From Hoeflea phototrophica DFL-43 (lineage in GTDB: Bacteria > Pseudomonadota > Alphaproteobacteria > Rhizobiales > Rhizobiaceae), in the NCBI RefSeq assembly GCF_000154705.2, contig NZ_CM002917.1, positions 1,816,461-1,880,460 of the forward strand: DNA of 64,000 bases, in the 5' to 3' direction. Under the pieces are notes generated by a model, which saw only the letters and a program-made list of their open reading frames with translations, ran no database searches and was not told the origin of the DNA. A program made the position numbers and the translations under genes. Shown piece after piece: positions 8,324 to 18,615 of the stretch (its first letter is position 1; each line of letters opens with the position of its first letter).

Positions 8324-9775
8324 TTATCTGTCTGGTTTGAACCTGATTGCGTTCCTGGGCCAGGCGTCAGATCCGTGCCAAGCCGTTTCTGGCGTGGTCC
8401 GGCCTGGTTGGCCGTCGAAATCGAACCGCGCCAGCAGGTGCAATCCGAACACCGCGAAGATGTGCATCAGCCAGATCGCATCATTGCGCGCCAGAAAGAA
8501 TGTCTCGATGAATGACAGTAGGCTCGCAAACACGATCACCATGAAGAACATGTCGGCCATCGGCCGGTTGCCGCGTCTGCGCCGGGCGCGCGCATAATTG
8601 AACATCGGGGCGACAAACAGAACCCAGCACAGCACTGCGGTGCCGATCACTCCCAGATTGAGCAGCATATCGAGATAATTGTTGTGCCCATGCACGATGT
8701 AGCGGTAATCCCAGGCCGCCTCGAAGGGCGCATCCAGCCCCAGCACATTTGGGGTCTGCCAGAAATTATACAGACCATACCCAAGCCATTGCTTGTGGGG
8801 GATCATCGAGAGGCTGAATTCCCACAGTGTTGTTCGTCCGGTGTAAGTCTTGTCGCCGAGCAGATCGCCAACGAACTCCGCCAGGCCCGGGCTGTAAAGC
8901 ACGCCGAGTGTGAACACGCCGAACCCGGCAATGGCCACAAGCGATGCAAAAATTGCCATGCTGGCGCGCCCGAACAAAGGCGCCATGAAAACGATCAGGA
9001 CGGCAATCGGAAACAGGCCTACGGTGGTTTTCGAACCCGTGTTGGCGACAAAGAGCGCAGCGGCCGCAAAGATCACGAAGCCCGAAAAACGCTGCCCAGA
9101 GCGCATCAGGTAAATCCCGAAAATGGCAATCACGCTCATCACCGGCCCTGCGATGTTCTTGTGGCTGAAATGGCCGCGCCAGAGGCCGCTGTGCTGGGGT
9201 TCGTATGCGTCATAGCCATGTTTGGCGAGATCGGGAAACGCCACCAGGCCGATATAGGACAGTGCCAGAGCAGCGCCTGCGCCAATCGTCAGCGCCATTC
9301 TAAAATCAGCCTGGCTGCGTGGAAGTGCAACCACTGTAAAAGCGATCAGCATGCCGATCATGGTGAACACCAGGGTTCGCAGCATGATGTCGGGGTAGGG
9401 CGATCGCATGAGATTGAGGACCAGAATCGCGCCGAGCAAGGCAAAGCCGGGTGTGATCAGGCTTGTGAGCACCTTTCTGTTGGCCAGGCACAGAAGCGTC
9501 AGCAGGCAAATGCAGCCCGCAGCCAGAAACCCGAGCTGATTGAGGGCGTCGCCGCTGTTGGCAGAGGCTGAATCATAGGTCAGCCGCACCGCGAACGGCC
9601 TGAGCGAAATCAACATGAGAGCCAGAGACAAACCGGAGACCAGGATTGTGATCAACCTGGTCGTCGTTTCGCTCAACAATGATGGCTGCGCGAGTTGCAG
9701 CGTTGCAGCCAGATGCAGTGGCGCAGAACCGGAGTGCGGGGAGGCCGCGTTGGGAATGGTATACCTGTGGCGCAT
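8324..9775 (-). CDS. O-antigen ligase / ExoQ-like polymerase membrane protein
   Basis: About 483 residues with ten or more hydrophobic segments. A large loop contains Trp-Arg-Gly-His-Phe-Ser-His-Lys-Asn, the motif seen in ExoQ/Wzy-type exopolysaccharide polymerases and O-antigen ligases. A second periplasmic loop has Gly-Tyr-Gly-Leu and His-Gly-His-Asn-Asn-Tyr-Leu, also typical of this class. The likely role is polymerisation or ligation of a surface polysaccharide at the inner membrane; the substrate cannot be told. The frame opens at 9817; the ATG at 9775 is preferred because it has a weak AGG upstream. It converges on ribE. No other polysaccharide gene is near. Confidence 0.78.
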   Translation of the reverse strand: MRHRYTIPNAASPHSGSAPLHLAATLQLAQPSLLSETTTRLITILVSGLSLALMLISLRPFAVRLTYDSASANSGDALNQLGFLAAGCICLLTLLCLANRKVLTSLITPGFALLGAILVLNLMRSPYPDIMLRTLVFTMIGMLIAFTVVALPRSQADFRMALTIGAGAALALSYIGLVAFPDLAKHGYDAYEPQHSGLWRGHFSHKNIAGPVMSVIAIFGIYLMRSGQRFSGFVIFAAAALFVANTGSKTTVGLFPIAVLIVFMAPLFGRASMAIFASLVAIAGFGVFTLGVLYSPGLAEFVGDLLGDKTYTGRTTLWEFSLSMIPHKQWLGYGLYNFWQTPNVLGLDAPFEAAWDYRYIVHGHNNYLDMLLNLGVIGTAVLCWVLFVAPMFNYARARRRRGNRPMADMFFMVIVFASLLSFIETFFLARNDAIWLMHIFAVFGLHLLARFDFDGQPGRTTPETAWHGSDAWPRNAIRFKPDR

Positions 9776-9892
9776 GCCAATGCCTGGACAAGAGGGAGCA
9801 GGCTTCACCATCGGCATTTATGGTTAATCGAGTGTGAATATTTGCCTTCGAATCCGCCCAGATGGGTGCAGACACCAGCCACATGTGTGCCT

Positions 9893-10582
9893 TCAGGGAG
9901 CCTGGTCGGGGTCACCCAACTGCGCCAGCGCTTCTGCGCCTTTCGGGCACAGGCCGTAAATCCCGGTCGCCACCTTCTCGAACCAGCCGTAGTGATTGTT
10001 CGCCATCATCAATCGGGCCTTTTCAACGCCGGAGAGTCTGGCCACCTCAGACGCCTTGGTCGGGCCCTGTTGTGAAAGCACCCGGGCGCAGCGCAGCGCA
10101 TCCTGCCGATAGGCGGTCATCAGGCCTTGCCGTGTCGCCCCACCGGAATTCGGGTCGCCCGTGCGCTTGGCGAATTCGCGCAGCAGCCGGGTTTTCTTCA
10201 GCGCCGATTTCCGCGGCTTGTAGGGCGAGGGGTCTGCATGCACCTCGACCAGCCCGTCCTTGAGCCGCACCGTAATCAGCCCGAGCCCGAGCCTGCGGCA
10301 GAGCGACTTGTTGGCCGTCAGCGCTTTCAGGCCGGCGCGTCCGGAACTGCGCGGCACTGCGATATAGACGACATCGGTGATCGCCTGGCGTTCTATCGCC
10401 TGATGAAACAGCGACAGCGAAAAACTCGTCTTGAGCTCGACCACGACAGCGTCCTCGTCGCCGCGGACCCCGACCACATCAGCGGCGCCGATTTCACCCT
10501 TGACCTCATAGCCCTGGCCTTCAAGCAATGTCTTGACCGGCAGATAGAGGTCTGTTTCGCGGGGTTTTGTTGCACTCATCAC
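9893..10582 (-). CDS. DUF2161 protein with PD-(D/E)XK nuclease-like core
   Basis: 229 residues. The N-terminal third has Ala-Asp-Val-Val-Gly followed by Val-Val-Val-Glu-Leu-Lys-Thr, the D...ExK arrangement of the PD-(D/E)XK phosphodiesterase fold. The C-terminal third looks like a winged helix (Thr-Lys-Ala-Ser-Glu-Val-Ala-Arg-Leu-Ser-Gly-Val). This matches the uncharacterised DUF2161 family. It is probably a DNA-acting enzyme, but its role is unknown. Two Met codons are adjacent at the start. It is transcribed away from ribH, with 353 bases between. Confidence 0.7.
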   Translation of the reverse strand: MMSATKPRETDLYLPVKTLLEGQGYEVKGEIGAADVVGVRGDEDAVVVELKTSFSLSLFHQAIERQAITDVVYIAVPRSSGRAGLKALTANKSLCRRLGLGLITVRLKDGLVEVHADPSPYKPRKSALKKTRLLREFAKRTGDPNSGGATRQGLMTAYRQDALRCARVLSQQGPTKASEVARLSGVEKARLMMANNHYGWFEKVATGIYGLCPKGAEALAQLGDPDQAP

Positions 10583-10935
10583 CGGCCTGTTTAACGGAGT
10601 CGCAGGGCGCGGAAAAGACCTTCACCTTGCGACAGTGTCGGCCCAGGCAAGCTGTGTCGTTGCTGTCCATGAAATGGGCATGCATCAAGCGCCGGGCCGC
10701 TTGGTTCAGTGACGCTTCTGACCCGTGAGTGCGCAAATGCCCACGCGAGTGTTTCCGCGCGGCCATTTCCCCTTGCCAAGCGGCGAACAAAGTGATTTGA
10801 CCCCCGCTTCGATCCAACACTACATCTGGCGCTGGCCTCGCACCCGAATACAAGCGTGCGAAAGACCCGCCCGAAGGCCTGAAAGACTGCCGCTCCCTCC
10901 AATGAGACGGGTGGCCAGCAAGAAGGAAAGCCGCC
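10583..10935. other. intergenic region upstream of ribH, no gene seen
   Basis: 353 bases between divergent genes. I looked for the conserved FMN riboswitch core (AGGGCGGGG...CCCCACCGGCGGU) on both strands and did not see it. No convincing ORF or terminator. It presumably holds the promoters for ribH and for the DUF2161 gene. Confidence 0.5.
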
Positions 10936-11391
10936 ATGGCGCCGCCAAAGATTCCACATCTGCTCATTGTTGAAGCGCGTTTTTACGATGACATGTCCGA
11001 TGCCCTGCTCAACGGTGCGAAAACCGCACTGGAAGAGGGCGGCGCGACCTTCGATGTCGTCACCGTTCCCGGGGCGCTCGAAATTCCACCGGCCATTGCG
11101 ATGGCGCTTGATGCGATGGACGAGGGCGGCGCCGAATATGACGGTTTCGTTGCGCTTGGCGTTGTCATACGCGGCGAGACCCATCATTTCGATATCGTCG
11201 CCAATGAATCCGCCCGCGGACTGATGACGCTTTCCGTCTCGGAATCGCTGGCGCTCGGCAATGGCATCATGACCACCGAGGATGCCGAGCAGGCCTGGGA
11301 GCGGGTGAGCAAGGACAAGCTCGACAAGGGTGGCTTTGCTGCCCGCGCGGCGCTCACCATGATTGCACTGAAAGACAGGCTGGCAGGCTAA
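10936..11391 (+). CDS. ribH: 6,7-dimethyl-8-ribityllumazine synthase
   Basis: 151 residues, the usual length. It condenses 5-amino-6-ribitylaminouracil with dihydroxybutanone phosphate to give the substrate of RibE. Visible motifs are Val-Pro-Gly-Ala-Leu-Glu-Ile-Pro (substrate-binding loop), [12 protein letters not shown] (catalytic His region) and Gly-Asn-Gly-Ile-Met-Thr-Thr-Glu. It lies 2 bases before nusB, the classic ribH-nusB pair. Confidence 0.96.
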   Translation: MAPPKIPHLLIVEARFYDDMSDALLNGAKTALEEGGATFDVVTVPGALEIPPAIAMALDAMDEGGAEYDGFVALGVVIRGETHHFDIVANESARGLMTLSVSESLALGNGIMTTEDAEQAWERVSKDKLDKGGFAARAALTMIALKDRLAG

Positions 11392-11393
11392 CC

Positions 11394-11888
11394 GTGACGA
11401 CAGAGCAAAATCCGGAACCGGCAGTCAAAACTGCCAACCAGCGCGGTGCAGCAAGGCTGGCCGCAGTTCAGGCGCTCTATCAGATGGACATCGGCGGCGC
11501 CGGTGTGCTTGAGGTCGTCGCCGAATATGAAGCCCACAGGCTTGGCCATGAGATTGACGGCGAACAGTATCGCCCCGCCGATGCCGCCTGGTTCAAGGCA
11601 GTCGTTTCGGGCGTGGTGGAAAACCAGCGCGCCCTTGACCCGGTGATCCGCTCAAGTTTGACCGAAGACTGGCCGCTGTCCCGGCTCGACGCGACGCTTC
11701 GGGCTATCCTGCGTGCCGGGGCCTGGGAGCTTTCGAGCAAAAAAGATGTGCCCGTGGCAGTGATTGTGACCGAATATGTCGACGTTGCACGCGCCTTCTT
11801 CGAGGAAGACGAGCCCAAGATCGTCAATGCCGTGCTTGATCGCCTGGCGCGCAAATACCGGGCCGAGCAAACCCCGAAGCAGGGCTGA
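11394..11888 (+). CDS. nusB: transcription antitermination factor NusB
   Basis: 164 residues, all-helical. The N-terminal [13 protein letters not shown] motif and the C-terminal Ile-Val-Thr-Glu-Tyr-Val-Asp-Val-Ala ... Phe-Val/Ile-Asn-Ala-Val-Leu-Asp motif identify the family. NusB with NusE (S10) binds boxA RNA and prevents premature termination of rRNA transcripts. It starts at a GTG 2 bases after ribH, so the two are translationally coupled. Confidence 0.94.
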   Translation: MTTEQNPEPAVKTANQRGAARLAAVQALYQMDIGGAGVLEVVAEYEAHRLGHEIDGEQYRPADAAWFKAVVSGVVENQRALDPVIRSSLTEDWPLSRLDATLRAILRAGAWELSSKKDVPVAVIVTEYVDVARAFFEEDEPKIVNAVLDRLARKYRAEQTPKQG

Positions 11889-11893
11889 GCGCC

Positions 11894-13135
11894 ATGGCGT
11901 TTCTTGATCGGGTTGGCCTTGCCGGGGCCAATGAGGCTGAAAACCTTGCGCGGCGCAACGCGTTGTTGCTGTCCGCCTCGCAGGCCTTCGGCGGCGCGGC
12001 CGCTCCGATTGCGATTTCCATGGGTGGGCTTGCCGGTTTTTATCTGCTCGGTGCGGACAAATCGCTTGCCACCGCACCGGTGACTGGTTTCAATCTCGGT
12101 GTTGCCGTGGGCGCGCTGCCGGCCGCGTGGCTGATGCGTCAGGTCGGGCGGCGCCACGGCTTTCTTTCCGGCATGGTGATGACCGCGCTTGGGGGCATTG
12201 TCTCCGCGATCGCGCTGTTTCGCCATGATTTCTGGCTGTTTGCCATCGGTATGGCGTTGATCGGTCTCGGCGGTTCCTTTGTTCAGCAGTACCGCTTTGC
12301 CGCCGCCGACGGCTCGCCCACCAATTTCAAGGCTCAGGCGATTTCCTGGGTGCTGGCAGGTGGTGTGTTCGCTGCCATTATCGGTCCGCAAACGGTAATT
12401 TTCACCCGCGAACTGTTCGCCCCGGTGATGTTTGCCGGCTCCTTTGTTGCGCTTGTGCCGCTGGCTTTGATCACCATGGGGATCCTGTGGTTCCTCAAGA
12501 TCCCGGAAGACACGAAACCCGGCGATGCGGACCATGACGACACTCCAGCGCGTCCGCTTCTCGAGATCATCAGCCAGACGCGCTTTATCACTGCAATGAT
12601 CTGCGGTGTGGGATCCTACGCGCTGATGACCTTCATGATGACCGGCGCGCCGCTGGCCATGGTTGGCTGCGGGTTCTCCCCCGAGCTCGCCACACTCGGC
12701 ATCCAATGGCATGTCATGGCGATGTTTTTGCCAAGCTTCTTCACCGGCAAGCTGATCGCCCGCTTTGGACGGGACACGATCACCGCGACCGGCCTTGTGA
12801 TCCTGCTTGGCTGTGCCGTCGTCGCCCATATGGGCATTGAGCTGTGGCACTTCTGGTCGGCACTGGTGCTTCTGGGTGTCGGCTGGAATTTCGGCTTTAT
12901 CGGGGCCACCACCATGGTGACCATGACCTACCGGGCGTCGGAGAAGAACAAAGTGCAGGGTTTTCACGATGTCACCCTGTTCGGCATCGTAGCCTTCTCG
13001 TCGCTGATGTCTGGCAAGGTGCTCAACGCCTGGGGCTGGGACGCGCTCAACAGCCTGTTTTGGCCGGTGGCCGCATTCTGTCTCATCGCCCTGGCTGCGC
13101 AGAACCTGTGGGAACGCCGCCGCGCCTTGGTCTGA
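11894..13135 (+). CDS. MFS transporter
   Basis: 413 residues with about twelve hydrophobic segments. The loop between segments 2 and 3 is Met-Arg-Gln-Val-Gly-Arg-Arg-His-Gly, a form of the major-facilitator motif A. An acidic, charged loop in the middle (about 195-220) separates the two six-helix halves. Substrate unknown. It begins 5 bases after nusB and probably shares its transcript. The 245 bases after it, before hppA, hold no gene. Confidence 0.82.
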   Translation: MAFLDRVGLAGANEAENLARRNALLLSASQAFGGAAAPIAISMGGLAGFYLLGADKSLATAPVTGFNLGVAVGALPAAWLMRQVGRRHGFLSGMVMTALGGIVSAIALFRHDFWLFAIGMALIGLGGSFVQQYRFAAADGSPTNFKAQAISWVLAGGVFAAIIGPQTVIFTRELFAPVMFAGSFVALVPLALITMGILWFLKIPEDTKPGDADHDDTPARPLLEIISQTRFITAMICGVGSYALMTFMMTGAPLAMVGCGFSPELATLGIQWHVMAMFLPSFFTGKLIARFGRDTITATGLVILLGCAVVAHMGIELWHFWSALVLLGVGWNFGFIGATTMVTMTYRASEKNKVQGFHDVTLFGIVAFSSLMSGKVLNAWGWDALNSLFWPVAAFCLIALAAQNLWERRRALV

Positions 13136-13380
13136 GCCAAGACATCGGTTTATTGCTGCGAAATTCAGCAAAATGGCGTCCGATCTGGCAGTTTCCCAAG
13201 TCTAAAATGACTGCGCGGGCAATAAGACCATCTGCGCCCTTGACGACACCCTGCCTTAGTCGCAATCATCCGCCGCGATGCGGCAGGGGGTTTGGGCATG
13301 TGGTCTGCGCCCCTCTCGCCGTATGAACTGTTGGCCGGGGGGAGTTCTATTGGATCCGGCCATTTTGGAGGGAAATCAGC

Positions 13381-15534
13381 ATGTCAGTACTTTTTGCTGT
13401 CATCGCCTGTGGAGTGCTTTCCGTTGTCTACGCCATTTGGGCGACCAAGTCGGTTATGGCAGCCGATCAGGGCAACGCACGCATGCAGGAGATTGCAGGT
13501 TACATTCGTGAAGGCGCTCAGGCCTATCTGAACCGCCAGTACACCACCATCGCCATCGTCGGCGCTGTGGTTTGTGTCATCACTTTCGCGCTTCTGGGCG
13601 CAACTGCCGCCATTGGCTTTTTGATCGGGGCAGTGCTGTCTGGCGCTGCGGGCTATGTCGGAATGCACGTCTCGGTGCGGGCCAATGTGCGCACGGCGCA
13701 AGCCTCTGCGGTCAATCTCGCCGGCGGCCTGGACATTGCCTTCAAGGCGGGCGCCATCACCGGCATGCTGGTGGCAGGTCTCGCGCTGTTGGGTGTGGCG
13801 GTCTATTACTGGATCCTGACCGGCCCGATGGCGCTTGCCACGGACAGCCGGCAGGTGATCGATGCGCTCGTTGCCCTGGGCTTCGGCGCGTCGCTGATTT
13901 CGATCTTCGCCCGTCTGGGCGGCGGCATCTTCACCAAGGGTGCTGATGTTGGCGGCGATCTCGTCGGCAAGGTCGAAGCCGGGATCCCGGAGGACGACCC
14001 ACGCAACCCTGCCACCATCGCGGACAATGTCGGCGACAATGTCGGTGACTGCGCCGGCATGGCTGCTGACCTGTTCGAAACCTATGCGGTGACCGTGGTC
14101 GCCACCATGGTTCTGGCTGCCATCTTCTTCGGCGGCATGGATGTCTTGGGTTCGGCGATGCTCTACCCGCTTGCGATTTGTGGCGCTTCGATCATCACCT
14201 CGATCATCGGCACATTCTTCGTCAAGCTCGGCACCAACGGCTCCATCATGGGCGCGCTCTACAAGGGCCTGATCGTGACCGGCGTTCTGTCGATCATCGG
14301 CCTTGGCGGTGCTACCTCGATGACAATCGGCTGGGGTGAAATCGCCGTTATCGACGGCAAGACGATCACCGGCACCAACCTGTTCATCTGCGGTATCGTC
14401 GGTCTGATCGTCACGGCTTTGATCGTGGTGATCACCGAGTACTACACCGGCACCAACAAGCGGCCGGTCAACTCGATCAGCCAGGCGTCGGTTACCGGTC
14501 ACGGCACCAACGTGATCCAGGGCCTCGCCATCTCGCTGGAGTCGACGGCTCTGCCGGCGATCGTCATCGTTGGCGGCATCATCTCGACCTACCAGCTCGG
14601 CGGCTTGTTCGGCACGGGCATCGCGGTCACAGCCATGCTTGGCATCGCCGGCATGATCGTGGCACTCGACGCGTTCGGTCCGGTCACCGACAATGCTGGC
14701 GGTATCGCCGAAATGTCGGGTCTTCCGCCGGAAGTCCGTCAGGCGACCGATGCGCTCGACGCGGTTGGCAATACCACCAAGGCGGTCACCAAGGGCTATG
14801 CAATCGGCTCGGCCGGTCTTGGTGCGCTGGTGCTGTTTGCGGCCTATTCGAACGACCTTCAGTTCTTTGCCAGACAGGCAAATGCGGAAGGCTCGACGCT
14901 CTATCCCTACTTCAAGGATATGGGCGAAATCTCGTTCGATCTGTCCAACCCCTATGTGGTTGCCGGTCTGATCTTCGGTGGTTTGATCCCCTATCTGTTC
15001 GGGGGCATTGCCATGACGTCTGTTGGTCGTGCTGCCGGCTCGATCGTGGAAGAAGTCCGCCGGCAGTTCAAGGAAAACCCGGGCATCATGGAAAGCACGC
15101 AAAAACCTGATTATGGCCGCGCGGTAGACCTTCTCACCAAGGCCGCGATCCGTGAAATGATCGTGCCGTCGCTGCTGCCGGTCCTTGCTCCGCTGTTCGT
15201 CTATTTCGGCGTGCTGCTGATCTCCGGATCCAAGGCCTCGGCCTTTGCTGCTCTTGGCGCATCGCTTCTCGGCGTGATCGTCAACGGCTTGTTCGTTGCC
15301 ATCTCGATGACCTCGGGCGGCGGCGCATGGGACAACGCCAAGAAATCCTTTGAAGACGGGTTCGTCGACAAGGATGGCGTCAAGCATGAAAAGGGGTCGG
15401 AGGCGCACAAGGCGTCCGTCACCGGTGACACGGTTGGCGATCCTTACAAGGACACCGCCGGTCCAGCCGTCAACCCGGCCATCAAGATCACCAACATCGT
15501 CGCACTTCTGTTGCTTGCGGTGCTGGCGCACTGA
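13381..15534 (+). CDS. hppA: membrane-bound proton-translocating pyrophosphatase (K+-independent)
   Basis: 717 residues with about 16 membrane segments. The pyrophosphate-binding loop [11 protein letters not shown] and the following run of Asp residues ([10 protein letters not shown]) are intact. A Lys stands in the Gly-Asn-Thr-Thr-Lys-Ala motif (about residue 467), which in this family marks K+-independent enzymes. It couples PPi hydrolysis to proton export across the inner membrane. A monocistronic unit, closed by the hairpin at 15556. Confidence 0.97.
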   Translation: MSVLFAVIACGVLSVVYAIWATKSVMAADQGNARMQEIAGYIREGAQAYLNRQYTTIAIVGAVVCVITFALLGATAAIGFLIGAVLSGAAGYVGMHVSVRANVRTAQASAVNLAGGLDIAFKAGAITGMLVAGLALLGVAVYYWILTGPMALATDSRQVIDALVALGFGASLISIFARLGGGIFTKGADVGGDLVGKVEAGIPEDDPRNPATIADNVGDNVGDCAGMAADLFETYAVTVVATMVLAAIFFGGMDVLGSAMLYPLAICGASIITSIIGTFFVKLGTNGSIMGALYKGLIVTGVLSIIGLGGATSMTIGWGEIAVIDGKTITGTNLFICGIVGLIVTALIVVITEYYTGTNKRPVNSISQASVTGHGTNVIQGLAISLESTALPAIVIVGGIISTYQLGGLFGTGIAVTAMLGIAGMIVALDAFGPVTDNAGGIAEMSGLPPEVRQATDALDAVGNTTKAVTKGYAIGSAGLGALVLFAAYSNDLQFFARQANAEGSTLYPYFKDMGEISFDLSNPYVVAGLIFGGLIPYLFGGIAMTSVGRAAGSIVEEVRRQFKENPGIMESTQKPDYGRAVDLLTKAAIREMIVPSLLPVLAPLFVYFGVLLISGSKASAFAALGASLLGVIVNGLFVAISMTSGGGAWDNAKKSFEDGFVDKDGVKHEKGSEAHKASVTGDTVGDPYKDTAGPAVNPAIKITNIVALLLLAVLAH

Positions 15535-15555
15535 TCGATCTTGAGCTTGAAAACA

Positions 15556-15589
15556 AAAACCCCGCGGAGAGCAATCTCCGCGGGGTTTT
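15556..15589. terminator. intrinsic terminator between hppA and bamE
   Basis: A perfect 15-bp stem (15556-15570 with 15575-15589) with a GCAA tetraloop of the GNRA type, flanked by AAAA and TTTT. It starts 22 bases after hppA and can also serve the convergent bamE-like gene ending at 15675. Confidence 0.93.
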
Positions 15590-15674
15590 CAATTGTATCT
15601 CTGTGCCGTCTTGAGCCTGTGTGTGACGCGTCAGCCTTAGAGCACACGGCCAGGTCAGAAAATGCACAAACCCA

Positions 15675-16187
15675 TCACTGGCCGCCGCTAAGAATAGACC
15701 TCGCCACCGAGTTGCCCGTTGATTGGCCACTGCCTACACCAGACAGGACCTGCGCCAGGAACGATTTGTCGATGCCGCCGGTCGGTGTGGTCCGCGTGAT
15801 CATATCAAACACCTTGCCATCCTGCAGGGTGTAGTTTGCAATACGCTCGACCGTGCCTTCGCCGTCAAAATAGACCGCCAGCACAGACTGATCGACGAGC
15901 CTTGGCTTCATGAACATCGCGCCGCGAACCCGTCGCTGAGAGATGTAATAGAAGACTTCATTGTCAAATGTCGCCGTTGTCGACGGAGTGCCGAGGGACA
16001 GCAGAACCTGTTCGCGGCTCGAACCTACGGGCGTGAGGTCGAGTGCAGTCTGGTCGACCACATAGCCCTGATTGAGCACTTCACTGGTTGAGCAGCCTGC
16101 AAGCATGACCGTCGAGATGACCGCGACTGCGGCGCCGAGACGCAAATTCCGTCCGGTTGCCTTGAAAACTCTCATCTTAAACGACAT
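15675..16187 (-). CDS. bamE: outer-membrane assembly lipoprotein BamE (SmpA/OmlA)
   Basis: 170 residues. The N-terminal signal ends in a lipobox Leu-Ala-Gly-Cys (Cys at about 32), so it is a lipoprotein. The body has the BamE fold signature: Val-Gly-Ser-Ser-Arg-Glu-Gln-Val then Gly-Thr-Pro-Ser, followed by Val-Phe-Tyr-Tyr-Ile-Ser. BamE is a small subunit of the BAM complex that inserts beta-barrel proteins into the outer membrane. Two starts are possible (16187 or 16175): the AGGGGAG box touches the first and is 12 bases from the second. The lipobox is the same either way. Confidence 0.86.
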   Translation of the reverse strand: MSFKMRVFKATGRNLRLGAAVAVISTVMLAGCSTSEVLNQGYVVDQTALDLTPVGSSREQVLLSLGTPSTTATFDNEVFYYISQRRVRGAMFMKPRLVDQSVLAVYFDGEGTVERIANYTLQDGKVFDMITRTTPTGGIDKSFLAQVLSGVGSGQSTGNSVARSILSGGQ

Positions 16188-16319
16188 CTCCCCTTGGCGC
16201 GTATCTTAGAAGCAGCCATTGCGTTTTGCGTCCCTTTCGGTAAACCAGCTTCCGCATGGATGCAACACGCCAGTCTCCCACGATTGCGATGATATCCAAC
16301 CGCCATTGAAGGCATTTTC

Positions 16320-16871
16320 ATGATCTGGTCTCTGTTAAAACGAAAAAAATCCAATCAGGCGCTTGTGACGCGCCAATACGAGGCGATCACGGCTGCTGCG
16401 CGGTGGCCGGCGTTTTATGAGGAAATGGATGCTCCCGATACGGTGATCGGGCGTTTCGAAATGATCACCCTCCACCTTGTCTTGTACTTGCGCCGTACCT
16501 CCTCGTCCGGCCCGGCGGTTCAGGGGCTTGCCCAGGAGGTCCTCGAAGCGTTTTTCGAGGATGTCGATCATTCCATTCGTGAGCTCGGCATTGGTGACAC
16601 CGGGGTGCCCAAGCGCATGAAGAAATTTGCCCGCATGTTCTATGGCCGGGCCAACTCCTATGGCGAAGCGCTTGAAGCGGCTGATGAGACCGCGCTCGCC
16701 GAAGCGCTCAGCCGCAACATTCACCCTGAAGCGGGCGCAGCCGCTCCTTCAATGCAGGCCCTCGCCGAGTGGATGATGAGAGCTGCAACCGCACTTGAGC
16801 GGACAGGGGAGGAGACACTCGCGTCGGGCCTTCTGGAGTTCCCGCAGGATCAGACCGGCGCTGGCGCTTAG
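16320..16871 (+). CDS. ubiquinol-cytochrome c chaperone family protein
   Basis: 183 residues, mostly helical. It resembles the CBP3/UQCC-like family, with the typical Phe-Glu-Met-Ile-Thr-Leu-His segment (about 46-52), a central Phe-Glu-Asp-Val-Asp-His-Ser-Ile-Arg-Glu-Leu-Gly-Ile-Gly-Asp and a Val-Pro-Lys-Arg-Met-Lys-Lys stretch. In mitochondria the homologue helps assemble cytochrome b into the bc1 complex. In alphaproteobacteria it usually lies, as here, between bamE and DUF177. A GAAGG box precedes the ATG. Confidence 0.85.
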   Translation: MIWSLLKRKKSNQALVTRQYEAITAAARWPAFYEEMDAPDTVIGRFEMITLHLVLYLRRTSSSGPAVQGLAQEVLEAFFEDVDHSIRELGIGDTGVPKRMKKFARMFYGRANSYGEALEAADETALAEALSRNIHPEAGAAAPSMQALAEWMMRAATALERTGEETLASGLLEFPQDQTGAGA

Positions 16872-16887
16872 GCAGGATAGTTTTTCA

Positions 16888-17442
16888 ATGACGATGCATG
16901 ACAATTCCGTATTTTCCTTTCCGGTCAAGGTTGGCCATGTCTCCGCCAATCCGGTGACAATCACGATTTCGGCCGATCAATCGGATCTCAAGAAGCTTGC
17001 AGCACAATGGGGTGTGCTCGAGGTTCGCGCTTTCGATGCGGAGATCGTGATAGGACGTTGGAAACGCGACGGCGTTCGCCTCAAGGGCAACGTCACGGCC
17101 ACCATGGTGCAGGAATGCGTGGTTACGCTTGATCCGGTAGAACAGTGCATCGACGAGAATCTGGAGGCTGTGTTCCTGCCGGAGAACTCGAGGTTGGTAA
17201 AACGGATCACGGATGCCAGTGGCGAAATGTTCCTCGACCCCGAAGGTCCCGATCTGCCCGACACTTTTTCCGGAGACACCATTGATGTCGGCGCTGTTGC
17301 AGCCGAGTTCGCAGCGCTTGCCATCGATGCCTATCCCCGCAAGCCGGGCCTTGATTACCTCGACAGGATCGAAAGTGACGAAACGGTGGACAAAAAACCG
17401 TCACCCTTTGCTGTTTTGCAGGGGTTTAAGCGCGATGAATAG
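16888..17442 (+). CDS. DUF177 (YceD) family protein
   Basis: 184 residues. The C-terminal half has the DUF177 pattern with a Cys-Val-Val-Thr-Leu-Asp-Pro-Val segment and Asp-Pro-Glu-Gly-Pro-Asp ... Asp-Val-Gly-Ala-Val-Ala-Ala-Glu. DUF177 proteins influence 23S rRNA and are usually encoded beside rpmF and the plsX-fabH lipid genes; here rpmF is absent and plsX follows after about 100 bases. Start chosen at 16888, giving the family N-terminus after a 16-base gap from the chaperone gene. Confidence 0.85.
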   Translation: MTMHDNSVFSFPVKVGHVSANPVTITISADQSDLKKLAAQWGVLEVRAFDAEIVIGRWKRDGVRLKGNVTATMVQECVVTLDPVEQCIDENLEAVFLPENSRLVKRITDASGEMFLDPEGPDLPDTFSGDTIDVGAVAAEFAALAIDAYPRKPGLDYLDRIESDETVDKKPSPFAVLQGFKRDE

Positions 17443-17547
17443 CGCTGGTCGGATTGCTTTGGGTCACAAATCGGTTGTGTGCAGTGGGAAAAACAGTATT
17501 TTCGGCCCACCAATCTGGCCTGAAGTGCCGGAGATAAGGGACGGGGC

Positions 17548-18606
17548 GTGATCAGAATTTCTGTCGACTTGATGGGTGGGGACCATGGCCCCGAAGTGGT
17601 CGTCCCAGGCGTCGCCAAAACGCTGGAGCGTCATCCCGAGATTCGCTTCTTGCTTTTTGGCCTCGAAGAGTCCTGCGCGCCGGTGATTGCCAGATATCCC
17701 GCCTTGCGCGAGGCATCCACATTTATCCCTTGCGAAGTCGCGGTGCGGATGGACGACAAGCCCAGCCAGGCGTTGCGCCAGGGCCGCTACAAGTCTTCCA
17801 TGTGGCGCGCTATTGATGCAGTCAAAACGGGTGATGCCGACGTCTGCGTTTCGGCCGGCAACACCGGTGCGCTGATGGCGATGTCGAAATTCTGCCTGCG
17901 CACCATGGCAAACATCGAGCGGCCCGCCATTGCCGCGATCTGGCCGACATTGCGCGGCGAGAGCATTGTGCTCGATGTCGGAGCGACAGTCGGTGCGGAT
18001 GCGCAGCTGCTCATCGACTTCACCATGATGGGGGCCGCGATGGCGCGGGCTCTTTTCGAGGTTGAGAAGCCCACCGTGGGCTTGCTGAACATCGGTGTTG
18101 AGGAAATCAAGGGCCAGGAAGAGGTCAAGGAGGCCGGACGCCTGATCCGCGAGGCTGCGATGCCAAGCTTTGAATATTACGGCTTTGTCGAAGGCGATGA
18201 CCTGGGCAAGGGAACCGTTGATGTGGTCGTTACCGAAGGCTTTGTCGGCAACGTTGCACTCAAGACAGCGGAAGGGACTGCCCGGCAAATCGCGCAATAT
18301 CTGCGCGCGGCGATGTCGCGCACCTTGCTGGCGCGGATCGGCTACATTCTCGCCAAGGGCGCCTTTGACCGTCTGCGCGAGAAAATGGACCCCGGCAAGG
18401 TCAATGGCGGCGTCTTTCTGGGCCTCAACGGGATTGTTATCAAAAGCCATGGTGGCGCGGACATCGAAGGGTTTGCGGCCGCCGTTGATGTCGGTTACGA
18501 CATGGCTCGCAACGGTTTGAAAGCCAAGATCGAGCAAGATCTCAACCTTTATCACAAGCGCCGTTCGGCCATAGCGTTGGCGTCTGATGACGTTTCTTCA
18601 AATTAG
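17548..18606 (+). CDS. plsX: phosphate acyltransferase PlsX
   Basis: 352 residues, full length. The N-terminus [12 protein letters not shown] is diagnostic. Other motifs include Ser-Ala-Gly-Asn-Thr-Gly-Ala (about 106-112) and Val-Val-Thr-Glu-Gly-Phe-Val-Gly-Asn. PlsX turns acyl-ACP into acyl phosphate for phospholipid synthesis at the membrane face. It starts at GTG 17548 after an AAGGGA box. Nine bases separate it from fabH, so the two form an operon. Confidence 0.96.
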   Translation: MIRISVDLMGGDHGPEVVVPGVAKTLERHPEIRFLLFGLEESCAPVIARYPALREASTFIPCEVAVRMDDKPSQALRQGRYKSSMWRAIDAVKTGDADVCVSAGNTGALMAMSKFCLRTMANIERPAIAAIWPTLRGESIVLDVGATVGADAQLLIDFTMMGAAMARALFEVEKPTVGLLNIGVEEIKGQEEVKEAGRLIREAAMPSFEYYGFVEGDDLGKGTVDVVVTEGFVGNVALKTAEGTARQIAQYLRAAMSRTLLARIGYILAKGAFDRLREKMDPGKVNGGVFLGLNGIVIKSHGGADIEGFAAAVDVGYDMARNGLKAKIEQDLNLYHKRRSAIALASDDVSSN

Positions 18607-18615
18607 GAACCAAGC

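Noticed and set aside
10583..10935. Possible FMN riboswitch upstream of ribH
   Set aside because: Conserved core segments not found on either strand.
11480..13171. 563-residue minus-strand frame opposite nusB and the MFS gene
   Set aside because: Same antisense effect; His/Gln/Arg-rich with no domain.
13384..15531. 715-residue open frame on the minus strand opposite hppA
   Set aside because: Composition is His/Arg/Asp-rich as expected from reading a high-GC gene backwards, and hppA on the plus strand is unmistakable.
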